A stretch of DNA of 64,000 nt from the NCBI GenBank assembly GCA_965243635.1, contig OZ251574.1, positions 1,240,001-1,304,000 of the forward strand. The letters run 5' to 3'. This DNA comes from Rs1 sp000416275 (GTDB lineage Bacteria > Pseudomonadota > Gammaproteobacteria > Pseudomonadales > Balneatricaceae). Below are positions 31,734-40,703 of the stretch, one piece after another (the first letter of the stretch is position 1; each line of letters begins with the position of its first letter). Position numbers and translations under genes: made by a program. The notes beneath the pieces were generated by a model. It worked only from the letters and a program-made list of their open reading frames with translations. It did not search any database and was not told the DNA's origin.

Positions 31734-33629
31734 TTATTTATTTTTTTTGTGTTGGGCGGCTATCTGCAGTAAGTACTCTTTTGCCTGCTGTTTTACGGCG
31801 CTAGATAAGTTGCTTTTTAAAGAGGAGTGTTGGCTTTTTATCTCGGCATAGGCGAGATCGCTTTTTCGGTCGCGCAGCTTTTCCCAGCTATCGATGAATA
31901 GTTGCTGGTAGTTATCGTCGGGGCAGGGGATGAGTCTAGATATTTCACTAATGACTAATAGTTTGCTCGCGTACTTGCTGTCATCTTGCCAGTCTACTAG
32001 CATTTGTCCCAAACTGGCTTTTGGATACTTGCCCCAGTACTCTACTAATAGCGCGAGGATGTCGGAATTGTCTTCCTTGATTAGCTCGATATCGGTGATT
32101 TTTTCGACGCTGCTGATTAGTTCTGGGCTGTGCAGTAATAATGATATGGTTCGATTAACCAGCGATATATTGGCGGTGCGCTTTTTCTTTGGCTGGCTAG
32201 CGGTGGGGGGTCTAGGCGCTGGTGCCGCTGGGTTTTTGTCCGACTGGGAGGATTGACTGAAATATGAGTAGTCATCCGCCAGTGGTTGGTTGGGTTGGGC
32301 GCCGCTTTGATAGCTGTTATCAAAGCTCTCGTGTAAATGGTTACTGCTGGTCAGTTGCTGGATGGTCAGGCCGGTAAGGGTGCTGATTCTGTCGGTCATC
32401 ATCTGTTGCAGTAGTGAGGGCTGCATCTGTTGAATAAGCGGCAGGGCCTGGCTGCTAAACAGCGCTCGGCCGTCAATTGACTCCATGTCGATGTTGGCAG
32501 AAAGTGAGTCAAAAAAGTACTCTGACATTGAGGTGGCGCTATTGATCATGTCCTCAAAGTGCTGTTTGCCTTTTTGTCTGACCAAGGTGTCCGGGTCTTC
32601 TCCCTCGGGGAGGAATAGAAACTTGGCTTGTTGGCCGTCTTTGATGACCGGCATCACTGTTTCCAGTGCCCGCTTCGCCGCTTTTAAGCCGGCTTGGTCG
32701 CCATCGAAGCAAAATATTATCTCCGGTACTATTTTATAGAGACGCTCTAAGTGCTGCAGGCTAGTCGCTGTCCCCAAGGTGGCGACGCTGTAGTTTATTT
32801 CGAACTGAGCCAAGCTGACCACGTCCATGTAACCTTCAACTATCAGTACTTTGGTGAGCTTTCTGTTGATTTTTCTCGCTTCATAGAGGCCGTAGAGCTC
32901 GCGACCTTTGTGGAAGGTGTCGGTTTCGGGGGAGTTTAAGTATTTAGGTTTTCCGTCGCCTAAAATACGTCCGCCAAAGGCGATTACTCTGCCGCGCATG
33001 TCTCTGATCGGGAACATGATTCGCTCGCGGAACCGGTCGTAGAGTCGATCTTTTTCCTCGTTTCTGACCAGCATGCCGCTGCGCTCTAAATGCGCTTGAT
33101 CAGTGTCGGTCATGCCGAGGCTCTTGATTAGGTTGTCCCAGCCTGGAGGGGCGAAACCGATGCTGAATTGTTTGACTGTGCTGCCGTCAAGGCCTCTGCC
33201 TTTGAGGTAGTTAATCGCCAAGCTTTTACTGGCGTGGCCTTTTAGTTGGGCTTCATAAAAGGCGGACGCTAAATCTAATATTTTAAATTGTGCCTGGTAT
33301 TGCTGCTCGTTTTTGCGCTGGTGGCTGTGGTCTTTTGGAATTTCTAGGCCCGCTAGTTTTGCCAGGTCTTCCACGGCTTGCGGGAAAGGTAAGTTTTCAT
33401 AATCGGTCATGAAGCTGATCGCGTTGCCACCTGCGCCACAGCCAAAGCAGTAGTAGAACTGTTTGTCGGGGCTGACTGAAAATGAGGGCGATTTTTCTTT
33501 GTGGAAAGGGCATAAGCCGCTGTAGTTCTTGCCGGTTTTTTTAAGGGTAACTCTAGCGTCAATCAGGTCGACTATGTCGGTGCGGGCAAGTAGGTCATCA
33601 ATAAATGATTGTGGAATTTTGCCGGCCAT
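31734..33629 (-). CDS. dnaG: DNA primase DnaG
   Basis: 631 aa, normal length. N-terminal CHC2 zinc domain with C40, H43, C61, C64 (LCPFHKEKSPSF, CFGCGAGG). Toprim catalytic core with VLIVEGYMDVVSL (Glu) and the IIFCFDGDQAG acidic motif. C-terminal helicase-interacting domain after a low-complexity linker rich in Ser, Gln and Pro. It synthesises RNA primers and binds DnaB. Confidence 0.98.
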   Translation of the reverse strand: MAGKIPQSFIDDLLARTDIVDLIDARVTLKKTGKNYSGLCPFHKEKSPSFSVSPDKQFYYCFGCGAGGNAISFMTDYENLPFPQAVEDLAKLAGLEIPKDHSHQRKNEQQYQAQFKILDLASAFYEAQLKGHASKSLAINYLKGRGLDGSTVKQFSIGFAPPGWDNLIKSLGMTDTDQAHLERSGMLVRNEEKDRLYDRFRERIMFPIRDMRGRVIAFGGRILGDGKPKYLNSPETDTFHKGRELYGLYEARKINRKLTKVLIVEGYMDVVSLAQFEINYSVATLGTATSLQHLERLYKIVPEIIFCFDGDQAGLKAAKRALETVMPVIKDGQQAKFLFLPEGEDPDTLVRQKGKQHFEDMINSATSMSEYFFDSLSANIDMESIDGRALFSSQALPLIQQMQPSLLQQMMTDRISTLTGLTIQQLTSSNHLHESFDNSYQSGAQPNQPLADDYSYFSQSSQSDKNPAAPAPRPPTASQPKKKRTANISLVNRTISLLLHSPELISSVEKITDIELIKEDNSDILALLVEYWGKYPKASLGQMLVDWQDDSKYASKLLVISEISRLIPCPDDNYQQLFIDSWEKLRDRKSDLAYAEIKSQHSSLKSNLSSAVKQQAKEYLLQIAAQHKKNK

Positions 33630-33825
33630 AATTGTCTCTGTTGGTCTGGGTAGAATTAATAGGTAACATTAAGATGTAATAAAGAAGTTGTTTCTATAGT
33701 AGTCTAATCTGCGATGTACTAAAAGCATTGGCTGTCTTAGCTATTGATGAAGGCTAAGCTCAGCGTGGCATCACGCCAGGTAAGAGAAGGGTGATGATAG
33801 CAAGTGGTGGCAGTGTTGAGAAAGG

Positions 33826-34275
33826 TTAGCTGTTGAGCTTTTTCTTTACTATAATTGCCACGGCACCCATGTCTGCTCGACCTTGCAGTTGGGGTTTGGC
33901 AAAAGCCATTAGCTTTCCCATGTCGGCCATGCTTTGTGCGCCGCTCTGGGTAATTGCGTTGTCTATAATGGCGAGTATTTCTTGGTCGTTAAGCGGTTGC
34001 GGCAAGTAAGTTTTAATCACCTCCAGTTCTTGCTGCTCAATGTCCGCCAGATCACTGCGGTTCGCTTCTAAAAATTGCGCTTGAGAATCTTTGCGTTGTT
34101 TCGACATTTTGTCCAACACGCTCAGTGCTCTTGTGTCATCCAGTTCTATGCGCTCATCAATTTCAATGCGCTTAAATTCTGCCATGATCATACGAATAGT
34201 GGATAATAACGGCTTGTTCTTGGCCCGCATTGCACTTTTCATATCAGCTTTTATTTGCTGTTTTAAATCTGACAT
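33826..34275 (-). CDS. yqeY: GatB/YqeY domain protein
   Basis: 149 aa. LKQQIKADMKSAMRAKNKPLLSTIRMIMAEFKRIEID at the start and the C-terminal MGKLMAFAKPQLQGRADMGAVAIIVKKKL are the YqeY/GatB C-domain family pattern (tRNA-binding-like helical fold). Function not established; it is often located between rpsU and dnaG, as here. Confidence 0.9.
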   Translation of the reverse strand: MSDLKQQIKADMKSAMRAKNKPLLSTIRMIMAEFKRIEIDERIELDDTRALSVLDKMSKQRKDSQAQFLEANRSDLADIEQQELEVIKTYLPQPLNDQEILAIIDNAITQSGAQSMADMGKLMAFAKPQLQGRADMGAVAIIVKKKLNS

Positions 34276-34481
34276 TATTTCTGACCTATCACTGGCTCTA
34301 TAATAATATATAACACGACGCTACATTCTGAATTTGATGTTACTCATTTTTATGAGCGACAATCCGGGAATGCATTTTGCTGTTTGCTGCATTTTCGCAA
34401 CTGAGATATGCAAACGATAATCGTTTAAATCTAAGTGCAGAATTTGCTAAGTCAGCAGGCTAAACTTTTTACAAAAAAGTA

Positions 34482-34697
34482 TTAGTACAAACGTACTCTG
34501 CGAGAAATTTCACGAGAAACTTTCTTTGCGTGACGCTTTACCGCAGCAGCAGCTTGACGCTTGCGTACAGAAGTAGGCTTTTCATAAAATTCACGACGAC
34601 GAACTTCAGCGAGAACGCCAGCTTTTTCACATGAACGTTTGAAGCGACGTAGTGCTACGTCAAAGGGCTCGTTATCTTTTACTCTAACTGCAGGCAT
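34482..34697 (-). CDS. rpsU: 30S ribosomal protein S21
   Basis: 71 aa, full-length bS21 (PAVRVKDNEPFDVALRRFKRSCEKAGVL...KKPTSVRKR-type, Arg/Lys-rich C-terminus SREISRRVRLY). First gene of the macromolecular-synthesis operon, divergent from tsaD. Confidence 0.98.
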   Translation of the reverse strand: MPAVRVKDNEPFDVALRRFKRSCEKAGVLAEVRRREFYEKPTSVRKRQAAAAVKRHAKKVSREISRRVRLY

Positions 34698-34922
34698 ATT
34701 TTTCTAACCTAATTAAGTGAATGGAATTCAATTTTCTGACAAATTATCGACACTGGGCCAATAAGCGTAAAAAGATTGAGCGCAAATTTTACAGCTTGAA
34801 TTTGGAGTTGTCAAAGCCTGAACTGATAAACTTAATTTATTTATCTGCATCTGTGGGTGATTATGCCAAGATTATAGTAGATAATGTTCGAAAATTAAGA
34901 TTGATGATGGTTTGAAGAGAAT

Positions 34923-35948
34923 ATGAGAGTACTAGGTATTGAAACATCTTGCGATGAAACCGGGGTCGCCATTTATGATTCGGCGCAAGGTTTATTGGGC
35001 GACGCACTATATAGTCAAGTTGCGATGCATGCGGAGTATGGTGGAGTGGTGCCAGAGTTAGCATCCAGAGACCATATTAAGCGTTTAATCCCGCTGATTG
35101 AGCAAGTCTTAAAAGAGACCAACACTGCAAAAAATCAAGTAGATGCGATCGCCTATACTGCAGGTCCAGGCTTAATTGGCGCTTTAATGGTTGGAGCGGC
35201 AACGGCGAGGTCGATTGCCTTTGCCTGGGATGTGCCAGCTATCGCCGTTCATCATATGGAAGGGCATTTACTGGCACCTATGTTAGAGGATAATCCTCCC
35301 GCTTTTCCGTTTGTCGCCCTGTTAGTTAGTGGCGGGCATACGCAATTGGTCGAAGTGCAGGGAATTGGTGAGTATCAGTTACTCGGTGAATCTTTAGACG
35401 ATGCAGCCGGTGAGGCATTTGATAAAGCCGCTAAAATGTTGGGGCTGGACTATCCTGGCGGTCCGCTGATTGCCAAGTTGGCAATGTCTGGCGATCGGAC
35501 TCGATTTAAATTCCCCAGACCTATGGTCGACCGGCCTGGTATGGATATGAGCTTTTCTGGTTTAAAGACTTTTACTTTAAACACGGTCAATAAATTCAAA
35601 AAAGAGCAAGCTCTCGACGATCAAACTAAAGCCGATATAGCGGCCGCTTTTGAAGAGGCGGTGGTCGATACGCTAGTGATCAAATGTAAGCGAGCTTTAC
35701 AGCATACAAAATTCAAGCAGTTGGTCATCGCCGGCGGGGTCAGCGCCAATCAGCGGCTGAGACTGAAACTTCAGTTAATGATGGAAAAAGAGCGCGCTGT
35801 GCTTTTTTATGCGCGCCCAGAATTTTGTACCGATAACGGGGCGATGATTGCCTACGCTGGTACTCAGCGCCTTTTGGCGGGTCAATCCAGTGATCTTACG
35901 ATACAGGCCCGGCCTCGCTGGCCGATGGCTGAGCTACCTGCTCTTTAA
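34923..35948 (+). CDS. tsaD: tRNA N6-threonylcarbamoyladenosine transferase TsaD
   Basis: 341 aa. LGIETSCDETGVAIYD at the N-terminus, the Fe-binding HHMEGHL motif, VSGGHTQLV, GEAFDKAAKMLGLDYPGGP, and VIAGGVSANQRLR. It transfers threonylcarbamoyl to A37 of ANN-decoding tRNAs with TsaB, TsaE and TsaC. Divergent from rpsU, as in most gammaproteobacteria. Confidence 0.98.
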   Translation: MRVLGIETSCDETGVAIYDSAQGLLGDALYSQVAMHAEYGGVVPELASRDHIKRLIPLIEQVLKETNTAKNQVDAIAYTAGPGLIGALMVGAATARSIAFAWDVPAIAVHHMEGHLLAPMLEDNPPAFPFVALLVSGGHTQLVEVQGIGEYQLLGESLDDAAGEAFDKAAKMLGLDYPGGPLIAKLAMSGDRTRFKFPRPMVDRPGMDMSFSGLKTFTLNTVNKFKKEQALDDQTKADIAAAFEEAVVDTLVIKCKRALQHTKFKQLVIAGGVSANQRLRLKLQLMMEKERAVLFYARPEFCTDNGAMIAYAGTQRLLAGQSSDLTIQARPRWPMAELPAL

Positions 35949-35987
35949 TCACCGGCCTCAAGCCACTACTTTATTTGGATGTAAAAC

Positions 35988-36365
35988 ATGGATATTGTCT
36001 ATATTCGACAATTAAAAATCGAGACCGTGATCGGTATTTTTGACTGGGAGCGGAAAATTAAACAACAGGTGTGTCTCGATGTGGATATGGCGGTTGATAT
36101 TCGTCGCGCAGCGGCGGCAGAAGACATCGAGAGTACCGTTAGTTATAAGACGGTCAGTGATCGACTGATTGATTTTGTTGGCAGCAGTGAGTTTTTATTA
36201 GTTGAGACCATGGCCGAGGAAATTGCCCAGCTGCTTAAAGCAGAATTTTCGCTGAATTGGGTGCGTTTGCGGGTTGGAAAACCTGGGGCGATTGAAGCCG
36301 CCGCCGATGTTGGGGTGTTGATTGAGCGCGGTGAGCGCCCGGCTATTGCCAATTACAGTGACTGA
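35988..36365 (+). CDS. folB: Dihydroneopterin aldolase
   Basis: 125 aa. MDIVYIRQLKIETVIGIFDWERKIKQQVCLDVDM and the active-site segment SVSYKTVSDRLIDFV..FLLVETMAEEIAQ are FolB hallmarks; the C-terminal KPGAIEAAADVGVLIER binds pterin. Folate synthesis; 40 bp after tsaD and followed by folK. Confidence 0.95.
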   Translation: MDIVYIRQLKIETVIGIFDWERKIKQQVCLDVDMAVDIRRAAAAEDIESTVSYKTVSDRLIDFVGSSEFLLVETMAEEIAQLLKAEFSLNWVRLRVGKPGAIEAAADVGVLIERGERPAIANYSD

Positions 36366-36410
36366 TCCAGGGCGTATCGGTGACTGTGAAATGCATTGGG
36401 GAAAGCGGCT

Positions 36411-36902
36411 GTGAGAACATTCTTATCGATCGGCAGTAATGACAATCCACAACAGAATATCGCACTGGCTATTGAGCTGGTAAAGAAATCTTTCGTGGAT
36501 GTGGTGGTCTCTAGCGTCTATCAAAGCCCATCTATTACTCAGCGAGGTGCTGACTATTATAATTTGGTGGTCTCATTTTCAACTAATTTAGCAGCTGAGT
36601 CAGTGGTGTCTCAATTAAAGGCAATCGAGCGGGCGCTAGGTCGATCTCAGGATAAGTTGCACAGCTCTAAAGTGCCGATTGATTTAGATTTACTGCTCTA
36701 TGGGGATTTTAATGGGTTGCTGTTTAAAGGTTTAGCTAATCAAAGCAGAGTTCCGCACCCTGATCTGCTGTCACATAGTTTTATTCTGGGTCCGTTAGTG
36801 GAAATTTGCGCTGAGCTGAAAGAGTTGTCCACAGGTGAATCTTATAATTCGCTGTGGAGGAAATTCGATAAGACGGCGCATCCTTTAATAAAATTGCAGT
36901 AA
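36411..36902 (+). CDS. folK: 2-amino-4-hydroxy-6-hydroxymethyldihydropteridine pyrophosphokinase
   Basis: 163 aa from GTG 36411, chosen because GGGGA lies 8-10 bases upstream; a TTG at 36396 is the alternative. HPPK motifs: LSIGSNDNPQQNIALAI, VYQSPSI, NLVVSFSTNL, SKVPIDLDLLLYGD (acidic metal site) and RVPHPDLLSHSFILGPLVEI. Next step after FolB in folate synthesis. Confidence 0.93.
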   Translation: MRTFLSIGSNDNPQQNIALAIELVKKSFVDVVVSSVYQSPSITQRGADYYNLVVSFSTNLAAESVVSQLKAIERALGRSQDKLHSSKVPIDLDLLLYGDFNGLLFKGLANQSRVPHPDLLSHSFILGPLVEICAELKELSTGESYNSLWRKFDKTAHPLIKLQ

Positions 36903-36927
36903 CTTGGCTCAGCTCAGTCATGCCGGC

Positions 36928-37251
36928 TTAAATACCGCCGCTAAGCTCTTCGGGAAAGTGTGCCTGCCATGCCTCAAAGCCGCCGTTTACACTTGCCACA
37001 TTGCTAAAGCCTTGGCTGCTGATAAACTGCGCTGCATTTTTGCTGCTGATGCCATGATAGCAGAGCACTAAAATAGTTTGCTGTTTTTCCAGTGGCGATA
37101 ATAGCTGTTGCAAATTGTCGTTGTTGAGGTTAATTGCCTGATTGGGGTGCGCTTGCATAAAGCTGTTTTGGTCTCGGATATCTAAGAGAACCGCACCTTC
37201 TATCAATAGTGATTTGGCTTGCTCGCAATCGATGCATTGATAATCTGCCAT
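36928..37251 (-). CDS. glpE: Single-domain rhodanese GlpE
   Basis: 107 aa, the size of GlpE. Active-site loop LCYHGISSKNAAQ with catalytic Cys, then FSNVASVNGGFEAWQAHFPEE, very like GlpE. Thiosulfate:thiol sulfurtransferase. Its neighbour is apaH, 36 bp upstream on the same strand. Confidence 0.92.
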   Translation of the reverse strand: MADYQCIDCEQAKSLLIEGAVLLDIRDQNSFMQAHPNQAINLNNDNLQQLLSPLEKQQTILVLCYHGISSKNAAQFISSQGFSNVASVNGGFEAWQAHFPEELSGGI

Positions 37252-37287
37252 GTGTGCCTTTGTCCGTTGTAAGGGTGATAGTGGGGC

Positions 37288-38115
37288 TTATTGTTTAAAG
37301 CTTGGGACACTATAGCGGGTTTGAGTTTCAATACATATAGCGGTTAGTTGCTCGCCCCACACACAGCCGGTATCTAAGGCGATAATGTTTTTCCTATTGG
37401 TTTTTCCGCGCAGTGCCGCCCAGTGACCAAAGAGTATTAACGGCAGCTTTGCCGCAGTTGAGTCGCTGTGGTCGGGGTAGGCATAGAACCAGGGAGAAAG
37501 CCCTTCAGGTTGTTGGCCAAGCTCGCCTTTATAGGTTAATTCAAGCTGTTGGCTGGTGGTGCAAAAACGCATTCTGGTCAAGTAGTTCGTAATGCAGCGC
37601 AGCCGGTCTAAACCGGTTAATGAAGGTTGCCACTGATCGGGAAAGTTGCCGTACATCGCAGTAAAGTAAGGCAGGAAATCTTCACTTTGCAGGGTGTCCT
37701 GCACTTCTTGTGCAAGTGCCAGAGCTTGTGGGATGCTCCAGTTGACTGGGATGCCAGCGTGGGTCATCACCGCATTCAACTGCGGATCAAAATAAGCCAG
37801 TGGCTGAGACTTCAGCCAGTCCATTAATTCGTCACAGTCGCCAGCGTCCAATATATCTTGAAAGGTGTCGAATTTCTTCGGCTTAGACTGGCGGTAGTGG
37901 ACGGCTAATAAATGTAAATCATGGTTGCCCAATACTACTTTGGCCCTGTTGCCCAACTGTCGAATGAAGCGTAATGTCTCAAGGGATTTTGGGCCGCGAT
38001 TGACTAAATCACCGACCAGCCACAGTGAGTCACTGTCGCTAAATTTTAATTTTTCTAACAGCGCCTGTAATTCGTCATAACAGCCTTGGATGTCACCGAT
38101 TGCATAGCTAGCCAA
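37288..38115 (-). CDS. apaH: Symmetrical bis(5'-nucleosyl)-tetraphosphatase
   Basis: 275 aa. Metallophosphatase motifs GDIQGCYDEL, GDLVNRGPKS, GNHDLHLL, MTHAGIPV and LFGHWAALRG. Hydrolyses Ap4A and removes Np4 caps from RNA. Follows apaG by 17 bp in the lptD-surA-pdxA-rsmA-apaG-apaH run. Confidence 0.97.
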   Translation of the reverse strand: MASYAIGDIQGCYDELQALLEKLKFSDSDSLWLVGDLVNRGPKSLETLRFIRQLGNRAKVVLGNHDLHLLAVHYRQSKPKKFDTFQDILDAGDCDELMDWLKSQPLAYFDPQLNAVMTHAGIPVNWSIPQALALAQEVQDTLQSEDFLPYFTAMYGNFPDQWQPSLTGLDRLRCITNYLTRMRFCTTSQQLELTYKGELGQQPEGLSPWFYAYPDHSDSTAAKLPLILFGHWAALRGKTNRKNIIALDTGCVWGEQLTAICIETQTRYSVPSFKQ

Positions 38116-38132
38116 AGTTATTCCTCGTCGCT

Positions 38133-38543
38133 TTAATGCAGCGAATTAGGTTTGGCGAGGGTAAAGGCGGCAACTTCAGCTTTGAATGACTCACCCTCTG
38201 CTGTCACCATATTGTAGTGGCCAAACATGCTGCCTACGTTGGTCTCCAGCACTGCACCTGAACTGTATTGATAGCTGCTGTTAGGGGCAATAGTAGGTTG
38301 TTCACCGATCACGCCGTCTCCCTGGATTTCTTGAACCTTTTGATTGCCATCAGTCACTACCCAACGTCTTGAAAGCAATTGAATATTTTGTTTGGCCAGG
38401 TTTTTGATGGTGATCTGATAAGAAAAAACAAAGCGCTTGGCGGCGACGTCTGATTGAGCTGCTTCAAATTTTGTTTCAACCGCTATTTCCACGTCTTGCG
38501 CTATTTGCAGGTTGTGTATCGGGTCTTTTGAGTTTGAGTCCAT
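38133..38543 (-). CDS. apaG: ApaG (Co2+/Mg2+ efflux-associated) protein
   Basis: 136 aa, fibronectin-III-like fold: FVFSYQITIKNLAKQNIQLLSRRWVVTDGN, QEIQGDGVIGEQPTIAPNSSYQYSSGAVLET, MFGHYNMV. Exact biochemical role unsettled. Between rsmA and apaH in the conserved order. Confidence 0.96.
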   Translation of the reverse strand: MDSNSKDPIHNLQIAQDVEIAVETKFEAAQSDVAAKRFVFSYQITIKNLAKQNIQLLSRRWVVTDGNQKVQEIQGDGVIGEQPTIAPNSSYQYSSGAVLETNVGSMFGHYNMVTAEGESFKAEVAAFTLAKPNSLH

Positions 38544-38557
38544 CTGCGTTGACTATC

Positions 38558-39379
38558 CTAAAGGGTTGTGGAAGTGGAGTGGATGAAATCGGCTATCGCA
38601 ATAAATTCAACCAGTGACAGCGTTTCCGGTCTTCTGACCGGGTCGATACCTAGGGCGAGTAGCTGTTCGGCCTCGACTACTCCTTTAAGATTGTTGCGCA
38701 AGGTTTTACGGCGCATGCTAAAGGATGTTTTAACCACTTTTTCTAAGGTGCTTAAGCATTTAGCTTGGTGTGGCTTAGTCTTATAGGGGAGCAGCCTAAC
38801 GATCGCAGAATCCACTTTAGGGATAGGATGAAATGCTTCTGGTGGCACGATAAATAAAGGTTCTATCTCGCAGTAGTATTGCGCCATGATGCCCAGGCGA
38901 CCGTAGAGTTTGTCGCCGGGTTTGGCGGCCAGTCGATCAACTACTTCTTTTTGCAACATGAAATGCATATCCAGTATGCAAGTTGAATGCTGTAAAAGGT
39001 GAAAAATAAGTTGGGTAGAAATGTTGTAGGGCAAGTTGCCGATGATCCGCAGCGGGCGACTATCTTCTTGCAGGGAGCTAAAGTCAAACTTCATCGCATC
39101 CGCTTCAAAAATACGGAATTTGTCGCCATAGCTAAAGAATTTTGTCCTGAGGATCGGCAGTAAATCGCGATCTAGCTCGACGGCGTCTAAGGCGCCAGCC
39201 TCATCTAAAATTACTTCGGTAAGAGCGCCGAGCCCAGGTCCGATTTCAACCATATGATCGCTAGGTCTTGGGCTGACGCCTCTGATAATTCGGCGTATAA
39301 CACCTTGGTCCTGTAGAAAATTTTGTCCGAAGCGTTTGCGAGCTTTGTGTCCCGCATTGTTGCTGTGCTGACGCGCCAT
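38558..39379 (-). CDS. rsmA: 16S rRNA (A1518/A1519-N6) dimethyltransferase
   Basis: 273 aa. KRFGQNFLQD, SAM-binding VEIGPGLGALTEVIL, catalytic NLPYNIS and the C-terminal SFSMRRKTLRNNLKG define KsgA/RsmA. It dimethylates two adenines of 16S rRNA in late 30S assembly. Confidence 0.98.
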   Translation of the reverse strand: MARQHSNNAGHKARKRFGQNFLQDQGVIRRIIRGVSPRPSDHMVEIGPGLGALTEVILDEAGALDAVELDRDLLPILRTKFFSYGDKFRIFEADAMKFDFSSLQEDSRPLRIIGNLPYNISTQLIFHLLQHSTCILDMHFMLQKEVVDRLAAKPGDKLYGRLGIMAQYYCEIEPLFIVPPEAFHPIPKVDSAIVRLLPYKTKPHQAKCLSTLEKVVKTSFSMRRKTLRNNLKGVVEAEQLLALGIDPVRRPETLSLVEFIAIADFIHSTSTTL

Positions 39380-39502
39380 TCAATTTGAGCCTTTTAAATT
39401 TTGATAATCATGGTGCTAGATTATTAGGGGAAATTCCCAAGATTAATGATAGTCGACTGATCGGCGGTACTTAAAATTTATTACCGATCAAAATGCTGGT
39501 GC

Positions 39503-40504
39503 CTAGTTTCTTGTTGATGCTTTGCGTTGGTGAGCCAGTTTAGATGCATATTCAATGGCGACTAATAAGCTACCGCTGTCGGCTTTGCCGCTGCCCGCTA
39601 TGTCCAACGCAGTGCCATGGTCTACCGATGTGCGAATGATCGGTAGCCCCAAGGTGATATTGACTGCTTTACCGAAACCAGAATATTTTAAAACCGGTAG
39701 CCCTTGATCATGATACATCGCCAATACCGCATCACAGTCTTTTAAATACTTTTCAGTAAAGAGTGTGTCAGCTGGAAGCGGGCCAATTATATCAACATTT
39801 TGCGCAGAAAACTCGTCCAGTACCGGAGATATTATATCTATCTCTTCCATGCCCATGTGGCCGCTTTCGCCGGCGTGTGGGTTGAGACCGCAGACCAGTA
39901 TTCGCGGTCTTTGAATGGCGAAAACATCTTGTAGGTCGGCAATTAGTATCGCTAGTATATTGCGTAATTTCTGTTTGGTGATTGCGCTGCTGACATCTTT
40001 GAGTGCTAAGTGGGTCGTCACTAAAGCGACTCTGAGCTGTTCAGTGGCGAGCATCATCACTACTTCAGAGGATTGGGTTTGCTGCTGTAAAAATTCAGTG
40101 TGGCCAGTAAATGGGATGCCCGCTTGATTGATTATCCCTTTATGTACCGGCGGGGTAACCATCGCATCGTAGCTGTTATCTAAACAGCCTTGGCAGGCAT
40201 GTTCTAATGTATCGAGCACGTAGCGTGCATTGGCTGGGTTTAATTGACCAGTGATTACTTCTTCATTTAACTGAATAGTCTCTACAAATATTTCACCAGA
40301 GCTAGAAGCTAAAATATTTCTAGTATTAAAGGGGACTATTTTTAGTGGTAAATTTAAACTGTCCGCAGCTGCAGTTAATAAACTTGGATCGCCAATATAA
40401 ATTAGTTGGTCTTGGAAGTTTTGCTGTGCAATTTTGACAATCAACTCAGGGCCAATACCTGCAGGCTCGCCACTAGTGACGGCTATTTTTTTAATCTTGT
40501 GCAT
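39503..40504 (-). CDS. pdxA: 4-hydroxythreonine-4-phosphate dehydrogenase
   Basis: 333 aa. VTSGEPAGIGPEL, TGHTEFL, VTTHLALKDV, LNPHAGESGHMG and MYHDQGLPVLKY (metal ligands) identify PdxA, a step of DXP-dependent pyridoxal phosphate synthesis. Located between surA and rsmA as in many gammaproteobacteria. Confidence 0.98.
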   Translation of the reverse strand: MHKIKKIAVTSGEPAGIGPELIVKIAQQNFQDQLIYIGDPSLLTAAADSLNLPLKIVPFNTRNILASSSGEIFVETIQLNEEVITGQLNPANARYVLDTLEHACQGCLDNSYDAMVTPPVHKGIINQAGIPFTGHTEFLQQQTQSSEVVMMLATEQLRVALVTTHLALKDVSSAITKQKLRNILAILIADLQDVFAIQRPRILVCGLNPHAGESGHMGMEEIDIISPVLDEFSAQNVDIIGPLPADTLFTEKYLKDCDAVLAMYHDQGLPVLKYSGFGKAVNITLGLPIIRTSVDHGTALDIAGSGKADSGSLLVAIEYASKLAHQRKASTRN

Positions 40505-40703
40505 GATGGACTCTGTTTATCGCCGTCGTTCAGCTTAAGCCTAATGGATAAATAATAGCATGCTTAAGCATTGTCCAGCCGTTGTAGAGGAATGCAGCTA
40601 TGCACAGTATCCGTTAGGCGGTGCTTGGTAAGGTGTTATACATTAGAAAAACAGAACAACAATACTGCTCTACACTGTGCTGTAAAGCAGTTAGCTATTT
40701 CGT

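Noticed and set aside
34721..34915. 64-codon ORF between rpsU and tsaD
   Set aside because: It covers the divergent promoter region of two essential genes, has low-complexity AT-driven composition and no family resemblance.
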